In this document: piece by piece, positions 16,380-25,307 of the stretch | How the letters are laid out: every line of letters begins with the position of its first letter | How positions within the stretch are numbered: the stretch's first letter is position 1 | From: Mucinivorans sp036654415 | GTDB lineage: Bacteria; Bacteroidota; Bacteroidia; Bacteroidales; Rikenellaceae | DNA: 30,551 nucleotides | NCBI GenBank assembly: GCA_036654415.1 | Contig: JAVVSB010000023.1 | Span: 1 to 30,551, forward strand | Direction: 5' to 3' | Position numbers and translations under genes: made by a program | Notes under the pieces: model-generated | What the model was told of the DNA's origin: nothing | What the model saw: the letters and a program-made list of their open reading frames with translations, nothing else | Databases searched by the model: none

Positions 16380-18221
16380 ATGAAACAAGAAGTAAACGAT
16401 GTTGTAATCCGTTTCTCGGGTGACTCGGGAGATGGTATGCAACTAACGGGAACACTGTTTTCCGACACCTCAGCCCTAATGGGCAACTCCATCTCAACAT
16501 TTCCCGACTTTCCAGCCGAAATTAGGGCTCCACAAGGCACAGTTTCGGGGGTTTCGGGCTTTCAGGTACGCCTAGGGAGCAATAAAGTTATCACCCCTGG
16601 TGACCTATGTGACATGCTGGTGGCGATGAACCCAGCCGCACTAAAAGTCAACGCCAAATGGCTCAAAGGCGGGGCTACGGTACTGTGCGACAGTGACTCA
16701 TTCAACCAAAAGGGGGTTGAAAAAGCTGGCTTCTGTACCGAAGACCCAATCAAAGAGTTGGGTCTTGAAGATTTTAACATAATCATGGCACCCATAACGT
16801 CTATGACACGTGATGCACTAGCTCAAAGCGGGCTCGATGCCAAAAGCGTGGCCAAATGCAAGAATATGTTTGCTTTGGGGGTATGTTACTATCTATATAA
16901 TCGTCCTTTGGAATTTACGGACAACTATTTGGATACCAAATTTCGCAAGAAACCAGGCGTGGCCACCGCCAACAAAGAGGTGGTCAAGGCTGGCTACAAC
17001 TATGCAGGCAACGCCCACATATTTGCCAACACCTACAACGTGGCATCGGCCAAGTTGCCCAAAGGTCGCTACCGCACCATAAGCGGAAACCAGGCCACAG
17101 CATGGGGATTGATAGCAGCCTCTGAAAAATCGGGGCGACAACTATTTTGCGGTTCCTACCCCATCACCCCCGCCACAGCTATACTGGAAGAACTGGCCAA
17201 GCGCAAGGACTTATCGGTAAAAACTCTGCAAGTAGAGGATGAAATTGCAGGGATATGTACGGCCATTGGAGCCTCCTTTGCAGGTAGTTTTGCAGTGACA
17301 ACAACTTCGGGTCCTGGGCTATCGCTTAAATCCGAAGCGTTGGGGCTGGCCGTGATGACAGAGTTACCATTGGTGGTGGTGGATGTTCAGCGTGGCGGTC
17401 CATCAACAGGTCTGCCAACAAAAACCGAACAGGCTGACCTGGCACAAGCTCTGTGGGGACGAAACGGCGAATGCCCATTAGTAGTGATGTGCGGAACAAC
17501 CCCTTCGGAGTGTTTCAACGCAGCCTTTATGGCTGGAAAAATAGCCATGGAACACATGACACCCGTACTGCTACTCAACGATGGTTTTATTGCCAACGGT
17601 TCAGAACCATGGCGCATACCTTCGATGGATGATTACCCAACCATTAAACCTCCACTTGTCACCGAGCGCCCCGAAGGAGGATTTCAGCCCTACAAGAGGG
17701 ATGAAAAACGGTTAGCACGTCAATGGGCAATTCCTGGCACCGTGGGGCTGGAACACCGTGTAGGTGGATTGGAGAAGGATTTTCTAAAAGGGAGCGTCTC
17801 GCACGACCCTACCAACCACCAACGTATGGTTGATATACGTCAGGCCAAAGTAGACCGCGTGGCAGAGTTTATCCCTGCACAAGAGGTATTCGGTAAAAAG
17901 AGTGGTGATGTGTTGGTTGTGGGCTGGGGCGGGACCTTTGGTCACCTGCGTTCGGTGGTTGAAGTGCTGCAGGCCGAGGGCAAAAAAGTTTCACACTGCC
18001 ATTTTAGCTATATCAATCCACTACCTAAGGGGGTGGAAGAGATTTTCGCACAATTCAAAACCATCGTGGTGTGTGAACTGAACATGGGGCAGTTTGCCAA
18101 TTACCTGCGTACCTGTTTCCCACAATTTGGCTACAAACAGTGTAACAAAGTTCAGGGGCTGCCATTTACGGTGGAAGAACTTCACGAAAAAATCAGCTCA
18201 CTACTTACTCCAAACGCTTAA
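16380..18221 (+). CDS. korA: 2-oxoglutarate (2-oxoacid):ferredoxin oxidoreductase, alpha subunit with fused gamma domain
   Basis: 613 aa. The N-terminal gamma domain (about 1-190) starts VIRFSGDSGDGMQLTG. The pyrimidine-binding alpha domain follows from about residue 235, with GSYPITPATAILEELA and the conserved TTTSGPGLSLKSEALGLA and QRGGPSTGLPTKTEQADL tracts. With KorB it oxidatively decarboxylates a 2-oxoacid to an acyl-CoA and reduces ferredoxin, or runs in reverse for reductive carboxylation. The gamma-alpha fusion is the usual Bacteroidota architecture for the 2-oxoglutarate enzyme. The iron-sulfur delta subunit is not encoded beside it. korB begins 22 bases downstream. Confidence 0.92.
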   Translation: MKQEVNDVVIRFSGDSGDGMQLTGTLFSDTSALMGNSISTFPDFPAEIRAPQGTVSGVSGFQVRLGSNKVITPGDLCDMLVAMNPAALKVNAKWLKGGATVLCDSDSFNQKGVEKAGFCTEDPIKELGLEDFNIIMAPITSMTRDALAQSGLDAKSVAKCKNMFALGVCYYLYNRPLEFTDNYLDTKFRKKPGVATANKEVVKAGYNYAGNAHIFANTYNVASAKLPKGRYRTISGNQATAWGLIAASEKSGRQLFCGSYPITPATAILEELAKRKDLSVKTLQVEDEIAGICTAIGASFAGSFAVTTTSGPGLSLKSEALGLAVMTELPLVVVDVQRGGPSTGLPTKTEQADLAQALWGRNGECPLVVMCGTTPSECFNAAFMAGKIAMEHMTPVLLLNDGFIANGSEPWRIPSMDDYPTIKPPLVTERPEGGFQPYKRDEKRLARQWAIPGTVGLEHRVGGLEKDFLKGSVSHDPTNHQRMVDIRQAKVDRVAEFIPAQEVFGKKSGDVLVVGWGGTFGHLRSVVEVLQAEGKKVSHCHFSYINPLPKGVEEIFAQFKTIVVCELNMGQFANYLRTCFPQFGYKQCNKVQGLPFTVEELHEKISSLLTPNA

Positions 18222-18243
18222 TCCTTAAATTCAGACATTAAAA

Positions 18244-19263
18244 ATGATACGTTATACTCCACAAGATTTCAAAAGTGACCAAGAGGTAAAATGGTGTCCT
18301 GGTTGCGGAGACCATGCCATACTTAGTTCAGTGTTGAAGGCTCTGCCCGAAGTGGCTGAGCAGCTCAACTATGGCCACCACCGTTTTACATTTGTTAGCG
18401 GCATTGGATGTTCGAGCCGCTTCCCATATTACGTTCAAACCTACGGTTTCCACGGCATACACGGCCGCGCGGCGGCCATAGCCACTGGAGTCAAGGTAGC
18501 CAATCCCACCCTCTCGGTATGGCAAGTCACAGGCGACGGAGACTCACTAGCCATTGGTGGTAACCACTTTATACATGCAATACGCCGTAATATCGACATC
18601 AACATCATGTTGTTCAACAACCAAATTTACGGCCTGACCAAGGGGCAATACTCCCCTACCTCGCCATTGGGCACGGTGACCAAGACCTCACCAAATGGCA
18701 CAGTTGAGCACCCCTTTACACCAGGAGAGTTAGTGCTCGGAGCACGTGGCACATTCTTTGCTCGCACACTAGATGTGGAGATGAATTTAACCAAGGAGTG
18801 CTTGGTGGCATCGGCCAAACATGATGGGGCCTCGGTTACCGAAATACTTCAGAACTGCGTGATTTTCAACGATAAATTCTATGACTATTTCGCAGGTAAA
18901 GAGAACCGTGAAGACCACACCATTGTACTACACCACTTGCAACCCATGATTTTTGGCAAAAACCAAGACAAGGGATTAATTCTGGACGGACTACAACTAC
19001 GGGCAGTGACTATCGGTGAAAATGGTATCACCAAATCCGACATCCTTATCCATAATGCTCAGGAACCAAACCCTGGCATACACATGATGCTGGTGAATAT
19101 GAAAGCTCCTGATATGCCTGTGGCACTGGGGGTAATACGCGACGTCAAAGACCACACATACGACGACCAAGTGCGCGACCAACTTATCGAGGTGCGTATG
19201 CAAGCCAAAATTTTCAACATGACCGACCTGCTCAATAGCGGAGCCACATGGGAGGTAAAATAA
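18244..19263 (+). CDS. korB: 2-oxoglutarate (2-oxoacid):ferredoxin oxidoreductase, beta subunit
   Basis: 339 aa. This is the thiamine-diphosphate subunit. KWCPGCGDHAIL carries Cys18 and Cys21, part of the expected [4Fe-4S] ligand set, and the family cysteine GIGCSSR lies near residue 56. The ThDP/Mg signature GDGDSLAIGGNH (97-108) ends in the LFNNQIYGLTKGQYSPTS segment. It is co-transcribed with korA. A palindromic element and a bidirectional terminator follow it. Confidence 0.94.
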   Translation: MIRYTPQDFKSDQEVKWCPGCGDHAILSSVLKALPEVAEQLNYGHHRFTFVSGIGCSSRFPYYVQTYGFHGIHGRAAAIATGVKVANPTLSVWQVTGDGDSLAIGGNHFIHAIRRNIDINIMLFNNQIYGLTKGQYSPTSPLGTVTKTSPNGTVEHPFTPGELVLGARGTFFARTLDVEMNLTKECLVASAKHDGASVTEILQNCVIFNDKFYDYFAGKENREDHTIVLHHLQPMIFGKNQDKGLILDGLQLRAVTIGENGITKSDILIHNAQEPNPGIHMMLVNMKAPDMPVALGVIRDVKDHTYDDQVRDQLIEVRMQAKIFNMTDLLNSGATWEVK

Positions 19264-19279
19264 GATTTCGCTTAAACTA

Positions 19280-19443
19280 AGAGGCTGTTTTAATTTGTTT
19301 TCAGCATTTTATTACCACCCTTTTTGTACTCTTTTTCCGCTGATTTTTGAGCTGTAGTCCACTACTATCTCGGCAAATCATCGATGAAAATAGCCTCAAA
19401 AATAGCAGCAATAAAATTTTGAAAACAAATTAAAACAGCTTCT
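19280..19443. repeat. 164-bp palindromic element, MITE-like or dispersed intergenic repeat
   Basis: Two 34-base arms, 19280-19313 and 19410-19443, are inverted copies with only a few mismatches (core GCTGTTTTAATTTGTTTTC and its complement). They enclose about 96 bases that contain a second inverted repeat: GCTGATTTTTGAG near 19338 and CTCAAAAATAGC near 19395. There is no open frame of note. The layout and arm sequence resemble dispersed palindromic elements I associate with Bacteroidales intergenic regions (from memory, not checked). In RNA it would fold into one long hairpin. Confidence 0.65.
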
Positions 19444-19490
19444 AAAAAATCTGCCCTGCGAATATAACAATCGCAGGGCAGATTTTTTTT
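19444..19490. terminator. Bidirectional rho-independent terminator between korB and frr
   Basis: An 18-bp perfect stem pairs 19444-19461 with 19471-19488 around a nine-base loop. A T run (19483-19490) ends the plus-strand copy and an A run (19444-19449) gives the T run on the minus strand. It can end both the korA-korB transcript and the convergent ompA-pyrH-frr transcript. It abuts the palindromic element directly. Confidence 0.9.
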
Positions 19491-19507
19491 GAAAGTGGAC
19501 AAAAGTA

Positions 19508-20071
19508 TTAGACTGTCATAATCTCTTTCTCTTTGGCAGCTAAGGTGTCATCAATCCGTTTGTTGAACTTGTCATAAACCTTTTGAGCCTCGGCTTCGCC
19601 ATCTTTGGCCACATCCTCGGGTAGACCATCGGCCTTAATGGCTTTCTTGATGGCCTCAATCACATCGCGACGATGGCCACGAAGACTCACACGAGCCGTT
19701 TCAGCCTCAATCTTTATCTGTTTAACCAACTGTTTACGACGCTCCTCGGTCAGGGGTGGTACATTAAGGCGGATAACATCACCATTGTTGCTGGGTGCCA
19801 TGCCCAAATTGGAATTGATGATAGCCTTTTCGATGGGGCCCAACATTTTTTTATCCCAAGGTTGTATCAATATGGTTTTAGCATCGGGTACGGTGACACT
19901 GGCCACCTGATTGATGGGCATCTCACTACCGTAAGACTCCACCATAACCGAATTAAGCACATTAGGACTGGCCTTACCAGCCTTGACATTGCTAAGTTCT
20001 GACTCGAAATGTTCCATACTCTTCTCCATTCTTGGAACTAAAGTATCCAAAATTTCACGTTTTGTTCCCAT
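19508..20071 (-). CDS. frr: Ribosome recycling factor
   Basis: 187 aa, standard length. With EF-G it splits the post-termination ribosome. The sequence shows the family pattern throughout: MEKSMEHFESELSNVKAGKASPNVL at the N-terminus, NQVASVTVPDAKTILIQPWDK in the middle, and LPPLTEERRKQLVKQIK-type motif (here NVPPLTEERRKQ) in the C-terminal half. It is the last gene of the ompA-like > pyrH > frr operon, 25 bases after pyrH. The pyrH-frr pairing is common across bacteria. Confidence 0.96.
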   Translation of the reverse strand: MGTKREILDTLVPRMEKSMEHFESELSNVKAGKASPNVLNSVMVESYGSEMPINQVASVTVPDAKTILIQPWDKKMLGPIEKAIINSNLGMAPSNNGDVIRLNVPPLTEERRKQLVKQIKIEAETARVSLRGHRRDVIEAIKKAIKADGLPEDVAKDGEAEAQKVYDKFNKRIDDTLAAKEKEIMTV

Positions 20072-20096
20072 AATTTATTGTTTGATTTATAATTAA

Positions 20097-20798
20097 TTAG
20101 CTGACAACAGTGCCAATAGGCTCACCAGAGACAATTTTTTCGAGATTGCCAAAGGTATCCATATCAAAAACTATGATTGGCAGCTTGTTTTCCATACACA
20201 TTGTAAAGGCTGTAAGATCCATCACCTTGAGCCGTTTTTCAATGACCTCCGAGAAACTGATGGCTGAAAATTTTGTGGCACTCTTGTCTTTTTCAGGGTC
20301 AGCCGTATAAATGCCATCAACACGCGTACCCTTAAACAGCACATCCGCCGAAAGCTCAACCCCACGCAGAGCAGAAGCTGTGTCGGTAGTGAAAAATGGA
20401 TTACCCGTGCCACCAGCAATAATAACTACCACCCCACAACACATCATCTCCACCGCCTTGTCTTTAGAGTAAACCTCACCCACAGGAGCCATGTTGATTG
20501 AGGTTAACACCTTGGCCTTTTGGCCTATGCTCTCAAGAGCCGACTGCAAACCAATAGAGTTAATCACCGTGGCCAACATACCCATTTGGTCACCCTTAAC
20601 CCTATCAAAACCCTTGCCAACTCCGCTTAGACCACGAAAAATATTACCACCCCCAATGACAATACCAACCTGTACGCCTCTTTGGGCCACCGTTTTAATT
20701 TGGTCAGCATAGGCGGAAAGCACCTGAGGACTGATACCGTACTTTTGTTCACCTTGCAACGATTCGCCACTCAGTTTGAGCAATATTCTCTTATACAT
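20097..20798 (-). CDS. pyrH: Uridylate (UMP) kinase
   Basis: 233 aa. It phosphorylates UMP to UDP with ATP in pyrimidine nucleotide synthesis. Amino-acid-kinase-fold motifs are present: RILLKLSGESLQG at the N-terminus, GIVIGGGNIFRG near residue 45, a glycine-rich IIAGGTGNPFFTTDTASALRG around 130-150, and DGIYTADPEKD around 162-172. The length is typical of bacterial PyrH. It lies 12 bases after the OmpA-like gene and 25 before frr. Confidence 0.96.
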   Translation of the reverse strand: MYKRILLKLSGESLQGEQKYGISPQVLSAYADQIKTVAQRGVQVGIVIGGGNIFRGLSGVGKGFDRVKGDQMGMLATVINSIGLQSALESIGQKAKVLTSINMAPVGEVYSKDKAVEMMCCGVVVIIAGGTGNPFFTTDTASALRGVELSADVLFKGTRVDGIYTADPEKDKSATKFSAISFSEVIEKRLKVMDLTAFTMCMENKLPIIVFDMDTFGNLEKIVSGEPIGTVVS

Positions 20799-20810
20799 AG
20801 TCTGCCTTTT

Positions 20811-21548
20811 TTATTTTAATAGTTCCATTAATCTATCCATATTGGGAGTCAAGATAATCTCAGTACGACGATTTTGAGCCCGCTGGGAATCGCTATTATT
20901 CGGAGCCACTGGACAAAACTCCCCACGACCAGAGGCCGTTACACGAGAAGGATTGATATTGCTACGAGACAGCATAATCCGCACCACCTCGGTGGCTCGA
21001 TGGGCACTAAGGTCCCAATTATCCACAATCTGAGCCCCCTTCTTGGCCATATAACCTTTGTTATCGGTGTGCCCCTCAATGGTGATTTCAACATTAGGAT
21101 TACGCTCCAGCACCCCAGCTATTTGGCCTATGGCTCGACGCCCCTGAGCACTAACATTACTCTTGCCTGATTCAAAAAGCAACTTTTCGTCCATCGATAC
21201 GTAAATCTTACCATCGCGCTCGGTGATGGTAAAACCTTGACCATTGAAACTCTCAAGTGCGTCATCAATCAGCGAGCGAATCTCCATAAGAGCAGCCTCG
21301 CGCTGAGCCAATAAATCTTGGAGCTCAGCGAACCTATCGTCAGCAGTGGCACTGTCTAATTGAGCTTGCAATCTGGTATTCAACTGTTTGTATTTGTCAA
21401 CCGTGTCACGCATAGAGGCCCACCCATTTTGGTAACCCAAGAGCTCAGCCTTGGTTGAACGATAGGTACGTGTCGACACACACGAACTAAAGATGAGGCT
21501 CATAAAAGCCAGCACTACAAAGGTGTATAATAAGTAACTTGTTTTCAT
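20811..21548 (-). CDS. OmpA-family lipoprotein
   Basis: 245 aa. A lipoprotein signal (about 1-23) ends in FSSC with Cys23. A helical, coiled-coil-like stretch follows (about 40-95). Residues about 118-240 form an OmpA/MotB-type peptidoglycan-binding domain, with EGHTDN, NWDLSAHRATEVVRIM and RRTEIIL. It probably anchors the outer membrane to the cell wall. It is first in the operon with pyrH and frr. Only 49 bases separate its start from the divergent dxs start. A minus-strand TATCTTCG (21553-21560), one mismatch from the -7 consensus, lies very close to its ATG. Confidence 0.86.
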   Translation of the reverse strand: MKTSYLLYTFVVLAFMSLIFSSCVSTRTYRSTKAELLGYQNGWASMRDTVDKYKQLNTRLQAQLDSATADDRFAELQDLLAQREAALMEIRSLIDDALESFNGQGFTITERDGKIYVSMDEKLLFESGKSNVSAQGRRAIGQIAGVLERNPNVEITIEGHTDNKGYMAKKGAQIVDNWDLSAHRATEVVRIMLSRSNINPSRVTASGRGEFCPVAPNNSDSQRAQNRRTEIILTPNMDRLMELLK

Positions 21549-21572
21549 AGCACGAAGATACGAATTTTTTTT

Positions 21573-21580
21573 TATCTTTG
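21573..21580 (+). promoter_or_regulatory. -7 promoter box of dxs
   Basis: TATCTTTG is an exact match to TAnnTTTG. The start would be near 21585, giving a very short leader of about 13 bases before the ATG at 21598. The box lies in the 49-base gap shared with the divergent OmpA-like gene. Confidence 0.55.
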
Positions 21581-21597
21581 TACGTCATTGCTAAATT

Positions 21598-23454
21598 ATG
21601 GAGACCATTAAAACAAAATATTTAGATAAAGTAGACTCGCCTCTTGAACTTAAAAAGCTATCGCTTAGTCAGTTACCCGAATACTGCCAAGAGCTACGCG
21701 AATTTATTATCCAACAGGTGGCCTCGAACCCTGGCCACCTGGGTTCTAGTTTGGGGGCCTTGGAGATTGCCGTGGCTCTGCAATATGTTTATGACACGCC
21801 AAATGATGCCTTGATTTGGGATGTGGGTCACCAGGCCTACGCTCACAAAATCATCACGGGCAGGCGAGATAGATTCTACACCAACCGCCAATTGGGTGGG
21901 TTGAGCGGCTTCCCTCGTATGGATGAGAGCCCATATGATGCTTTTGGAGCGGGGCATGCCTCGACATCGATTTCGGCAGCTTTAGGGATGGCTATTGCCG
22001 CTCGATTAGATGGCTCTGAACGCAAAGTGGTGGCCATAATAGGCGATGGTTCAATGAGTGGCGGTCTGGCCTTCGAGGGGCTCAACAACGCAGGAGCACA
22101 GGGAGTTGACCTGCTAGTAATACTAAACGATAACCATATAGCCATTGACCCCAATGTAGGAGCCCTAAAAGAGTATCTGCTGCGTATAGCCACCTCGAAA
22201 CGGTACAATAGATTCAAAAACGGACTTTGGCAGGCACTAGATTTTGCCCCATCGCTTAGACGTATGCTTAAGAGTGTGGGCAACAGCACGAAATATTTTC
22301 TTTTACGCCACAGCAACCTCTTTGAATCACTCAACTTCCGTTATTTCGGCCCCATTGACGGAAATGATGTAGTGTCGCTGGTCAAGCGACTGCGTGACTT
22401 ACGCAGCATTGGCGGCCCCAAATTACTGCACACGCTGACCATTAAGGGTAAAGGCTACCTGCCCGCCGAACAAAATCAGACAGAGTGGCACGCTCCAGGG
22501 CGTTTTGACGCCACAACTGGGAAAAAACAGCCAACGAGTAAATATCTACGCTTTCAGGACGTTTTTGGACACACATTACTAGAATTGGCTCAACAAAACC
22601 CTCGTATTGTCGGTATTACGCCAGCCATGCCAACAGGTAGTTCACTCAACATAATGATGGACGCCATGCCCGAAAGGGCTTTTGATGTGGGTATTGCCGA
22701 AGGGCACGCAGTGACCTTTGCAGCTGGTTTGGCAGCCTCGGGTAAGATGCCATTTTGTAATATATACTCCTCGTTTGCCCAACGGTCGCTAGATAATATT
22801 ATCCACGATGTGGCTATTCAACATCTGGATGTTGTACTATGTCTGGACCGTGCTGGGTTGGTAGGCGAAGATGGAGCCACGCACCACGGGGTATTCGATG
22901 TGGCCATGCTACGCGCAGTGCCCAATGTGATTATCAGTGCACCCTCGGACAGTAGCGAACTACGCAATATGATGTACACAGCTTCTTTGGGAGGTTACCA
23001 CTCGGCCTTTGTGATTCGATACCCAAGGGGTGGCGAATTTGATGCAAAAACGTGGTGCACCCCCATGGAAAAGGTGAAGATTGGGCTCTCGCGCCAACTA
23101 CGACAGGGGAGTTCCAATAAGGTGATTTTATCATTTGGAGCCATAACCAAGACAGCACTAAGCGCAATAGAGCTATCAGGGCAAGATATAGCCCTCTACG
23201 ACCTACGTTTTGCAAAGCCTCTGGACACAGCACTGCTCGACAAAATTAGGAATAAAGAGATTTTTGTGGTGGAAAACGAGATGAAGGCCTGTGGCGTTGC
23301 TTCGGCCATAATGGAGTATTACAACTCAACCGAGGCCAACGTGAAGATTCATTCGCTAGGCATTGACGACTATTTCGTCGAACAAGGCTCCATCGCCCAA
23401 CTCCAAGAACTATGCGGGATAGATACGCAGACTATTCTGAAAGCAATAAAATAG
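21598..23454 (+). CDS. dxs: 1-deoxy-D-xylulose-5-phosphate synthase
   Basis: 618 aa, usual length. This ThDP enzyme joins pyruvate and glyceraldehyde 3-phosphate in the first step of the MEP isoprenoid pathway. Motifs: NPGHLGSSLGALEI (about 43-56), the ThDP signature starting GDGSMSGG with GDG at 149-151 and ending in LNDNHIAIDPNVGAL, the catalytic glutamate Glu368 in GIAEGHAVTFAAG, then the transketolase pyrimidine region (DRAGLVGEDGATHHGVFD) and C-terminal domain. It is a single gene, with convergent DNA behind it. Confidence 0.96.
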   Translation: METIKTKYLDKVDSPLELKKLSLSQLPEYCQELREFIIQQVASNPGHLGSSLGALEIAVALQYVYDTPNDALIWDVGHQAYAHKIITGRRDRFYTNRQLGGLSGFPRMDESPYDAFGAGHASTSISAALGMAIAARLDGSERKVVAIIGDGSMSGGLAFEGLNNAGAQGVDLLVILNDNHIAIDPNVGALKEYLLRIATSKRYNRFKNGLWQALDFAPSLRRMLKSVGNSTKYFLLRHSNLFESLNFRYFGPIDGNDVVSLVKRLRDLRSIGGPKLLHTLTIKGKGYLPAEQNQTEWHAPGRFDATTGKKQPTSKYLRFQDVFGHTLLELAQQNPRIVGITPAMPTGSSLNIMMDAMPERAFDVGIAEGHAVTFAAGLAASGKMPFCNIYSSFAQRSLDNIIHDVAIQHLDVVLCLDRAGLVGEDGATHHGVFDVAMLRAVPNVIISAPSDSSELRNMMYTASLGGYHSAFVIRYPRGGEFDAKTWCTPMEKVKIGLSRQLRQGSSNKVILSFGAITKTALSAIELSGQDIALYDLRFAKPLDTALLDKIRNKEIFVVENEMKACGVASAIMEYYNSTEANVKIHSLGIDDYFVEQGSIAQLQELCGIDTQTILKAIK

Positions 23455-23520
23455 CAGAAGGCCTCAACTATTAAGAACTGGTTACGTTACTTAGCTGAGA
23501 GCCTTACTACAATGGAATGG

Positions 23521-23571
23521 GACTTCTGAAAATTAGATTTTCCTGGGCCCAACGAAAATTTTTAAGAAGTC
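23521..23571. terminator. Possible terminator hairpin between dxs and the convergent hydrolase
   Basis: GACTTCT (23521-23527) and AGAAGTC (23565-23571) form a 7-bp stem, extended after one mismatch by AAAATT/AATTTT pairing. There is no T run outside the stem on either strand, so it is a weak candidate terminator or just a structured end of the convergent transcripts. I see nothing else in 23455-23584. Confidence 0.35.
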
Positions 23572-23584
23572 ACCTAGACAGTTT

Positions 23585-24693
23585 TTAAAGCGTACTGGCA
23601 CACTTAAACAACTGTTCCAACCCCTCTGACCATTTATGGTCAGTGAGCAAACTTAAGAAATTCAAATCATGGTTATGCTTGGGAAAAATATGAACTGTCA
23701 GATTGGTCTTGTTGCAGGCTTCAAAACGTGATTGCAGGTCATAAACGCTCTCCAAAGGCACATTTGCATCATCAGTACCGTGAAAAATATGTACAGGTAT
23801 ATCTATCCTAAGTAGTCTGGTTTTATTGGCTTCTAGCTCAAAATGTTTTTTAAACCATTGAGGAGTAATGTTCATATAGTTCTTTTTAATCCACGCTCCA
23901 TCTTCTTTCGAGATATTTTCCATCAACAATTTTTGAAAAGGGGCTCTCATTTGACTAATGTCTTTGACGTCAATAACGCTATCCTTAACAGTATCAAGTG
24001 CTTCAAAGGGGGCATTTTGAAAAATTTGAGAGCGGGAGGCTGTTGCCTTCTGGTTCTGATTCTCATATTCATCTCGACTGATTACATTATCTTTATTAGT
24101 GTCAAAAGCATCGTTTATCATCATCATGACCCCATAGCCATGGCCCTGCCACTGCAAAATATCAAACATATTTTCATGAGCATATCCATGTAGTAACAAC
24201 GCATCTACTTGTTCTTTTTTCCTATCAGCTACAAGTGAGGCTATAATTGTCCCTTCACTTGCTCCGTACAACACCATCTTACAATGAGAGAATCGTTTAT
24301 CCTCTCGCAAGGCATGCAACATACTCTCAACATCTTGAGCCTCTTGGAGTGGAGTATATTTTACATACTTCGCTGAATCGACATCAGCGAAAAGAGGAGG
24401 GTATCCCCTATCTCGACTCCTCGGCGATTATAGGTAAAGAAGGCCACACCTTGACTACAAAAACCTTTTGCCAGTTCATCGTAATAATTAAACCCACTAC
24501 GCTTGTTCAAATAGGTATGCGGGCCTGTTCCATGTATATCAAACACAATAGATTTGACCTCGTTATCAGGCAAGCATAAACGCGCTGTTATCTGCTCTCC
24601 ATCACTCAATGTGATGGTTTTCATCTCGGTATTGAAGGCTTTTACTGAAAAGCTCAATAGCCCTATTAGCAAAATTAGGATAGTCTTTTTCAT
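23585..24693 (-). pseudogene. Secreted alpha/beta hydrolase with paired EF-hand insertion, broken by a one-base frameshift
   Basis: The first frame (24693-24361, 110 aa) has a signal peptide MKKTILILLIGLLSFSVKA and the hydrolase N-terminus with DIHGTGPHTYLN and FFTYNRRGVEIGDT, then stops. The second frame continues the same protein: PPLFADVDSAKYVKYTP leads in before its first ATG at 24322. The lesion is in 24399-24406 and looks like loss of one base from the G run 24399-24401. The rejoined protein would be about 369 aa. In the downstream part (numbered from the ATG at 24322) the nucleophile is Ser22 in YGASEG, the acid probably Asp184 or Asp185 in HGTDD, and the base probably His218 in KHNHD. 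Between them is DTNKDNVISRDE (74-85), a perfect EF-hand calcium loop, and a degenerate second loop (110-121) at the usual spacing. The gene lies 18 bases behind the membrane-protein gene. A sequencing error instead of a true mutation is possible. Confidence 0.75.
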
Positions 24694-24711
24694 TTGTTTT
24701 GTTGTTTTAAG

Positions 24712-25302
24712 TTATTCTTCTAATTTGTTATATAATTCTTGTAACTGAAGGAGTACTTTGTGATGATGTTTTCTGACCATCATTCTGCATATTAGTATAT
24801 ATATGAAATTAAAAATAAAAACAGCAGCAAAAATAAGTAAGTTAAATGGCACATTCATTAAATAATTATACATAAGAAAAACACCTAAGGTAAATACGAA
24901 AGTACCTGCATGGACAGCAATGTCATATTTGCGTGTGAAGAGAATGCTTTGTTCAATTTTATCGATACGAAATTTTAGCCACTCCTTTACAGGCATATCT
25001 AAGTTATACTTATTCATTTTGCCCATTGACCACTCTTCTACCGCCATCCCCCCTGTTAAAATAAGCAGTAGAACGAACCTCAGAATTGTTATCGGGACAT
25101 CTTCATATCCAGTGATTATCTGCCACAAGAGCATAATAACTATTAACATGGCCACGGTGCGTAATATCCATCCTGGACGAATCTTACGCATTGATTTTTT
25201 AGCACACTTAACAACCATAGTATTAAGCTCTATATCAGAATAAGATTTAGCCTCATGAAGGGTTCCACTCTTCCACAAAAGTTTCAAATCGTTGTCTTCC
25301 AT
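24712..25302 (-). CDS. Four-helix inner-membrane protein next to an ECF sigma factor
   Basis: 196 aa. A charged, cytoplasmic-looking N-terminus (1-43, starting MEDNDLKLLWKSG) is followed by predicted transmembrane segments at about 45-64, 71-89, 127-148 and 152-174, and a basic, histidine-rich tail. I recognise no named domain. It starts five bases after the sigma factor stop codon. By position it may be the regulator (anti-sigma-like) or a target of that sigma factor, but it lacks an obvious anti-sigma domain. The DNA is markedly AT-rich. Confidence 0.7.
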   Translation of the reverse strand: MEDNDLKLLWKSGTLHEAKSYSDIELNTMVVKCAKKSMRKIRPGWILRTVAMLIVIMLLWQIITGYEDVPITILRFVLLLILTGGMAVEEWSMGKMNKYNLDMPVKEWLKFRIDKIEQSILFTRKYDIAVHAGTFVFTLGVFLMYNYLMNVPFNLLIFAAVFIFNFIYILICRMMVRKHHHKVLLQLQELYNKLEE

Positions 25303-25307
25303 GATTT

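Noticed and set aside
16380..19263. Missing iron-sulfur (delta) subunit beside korA-korB as evidence of a damaged operon
   Set aside because: Two-subunit KorAB enzymes without an adjacent delta subunit are a known arrangement, and both genes look intact.
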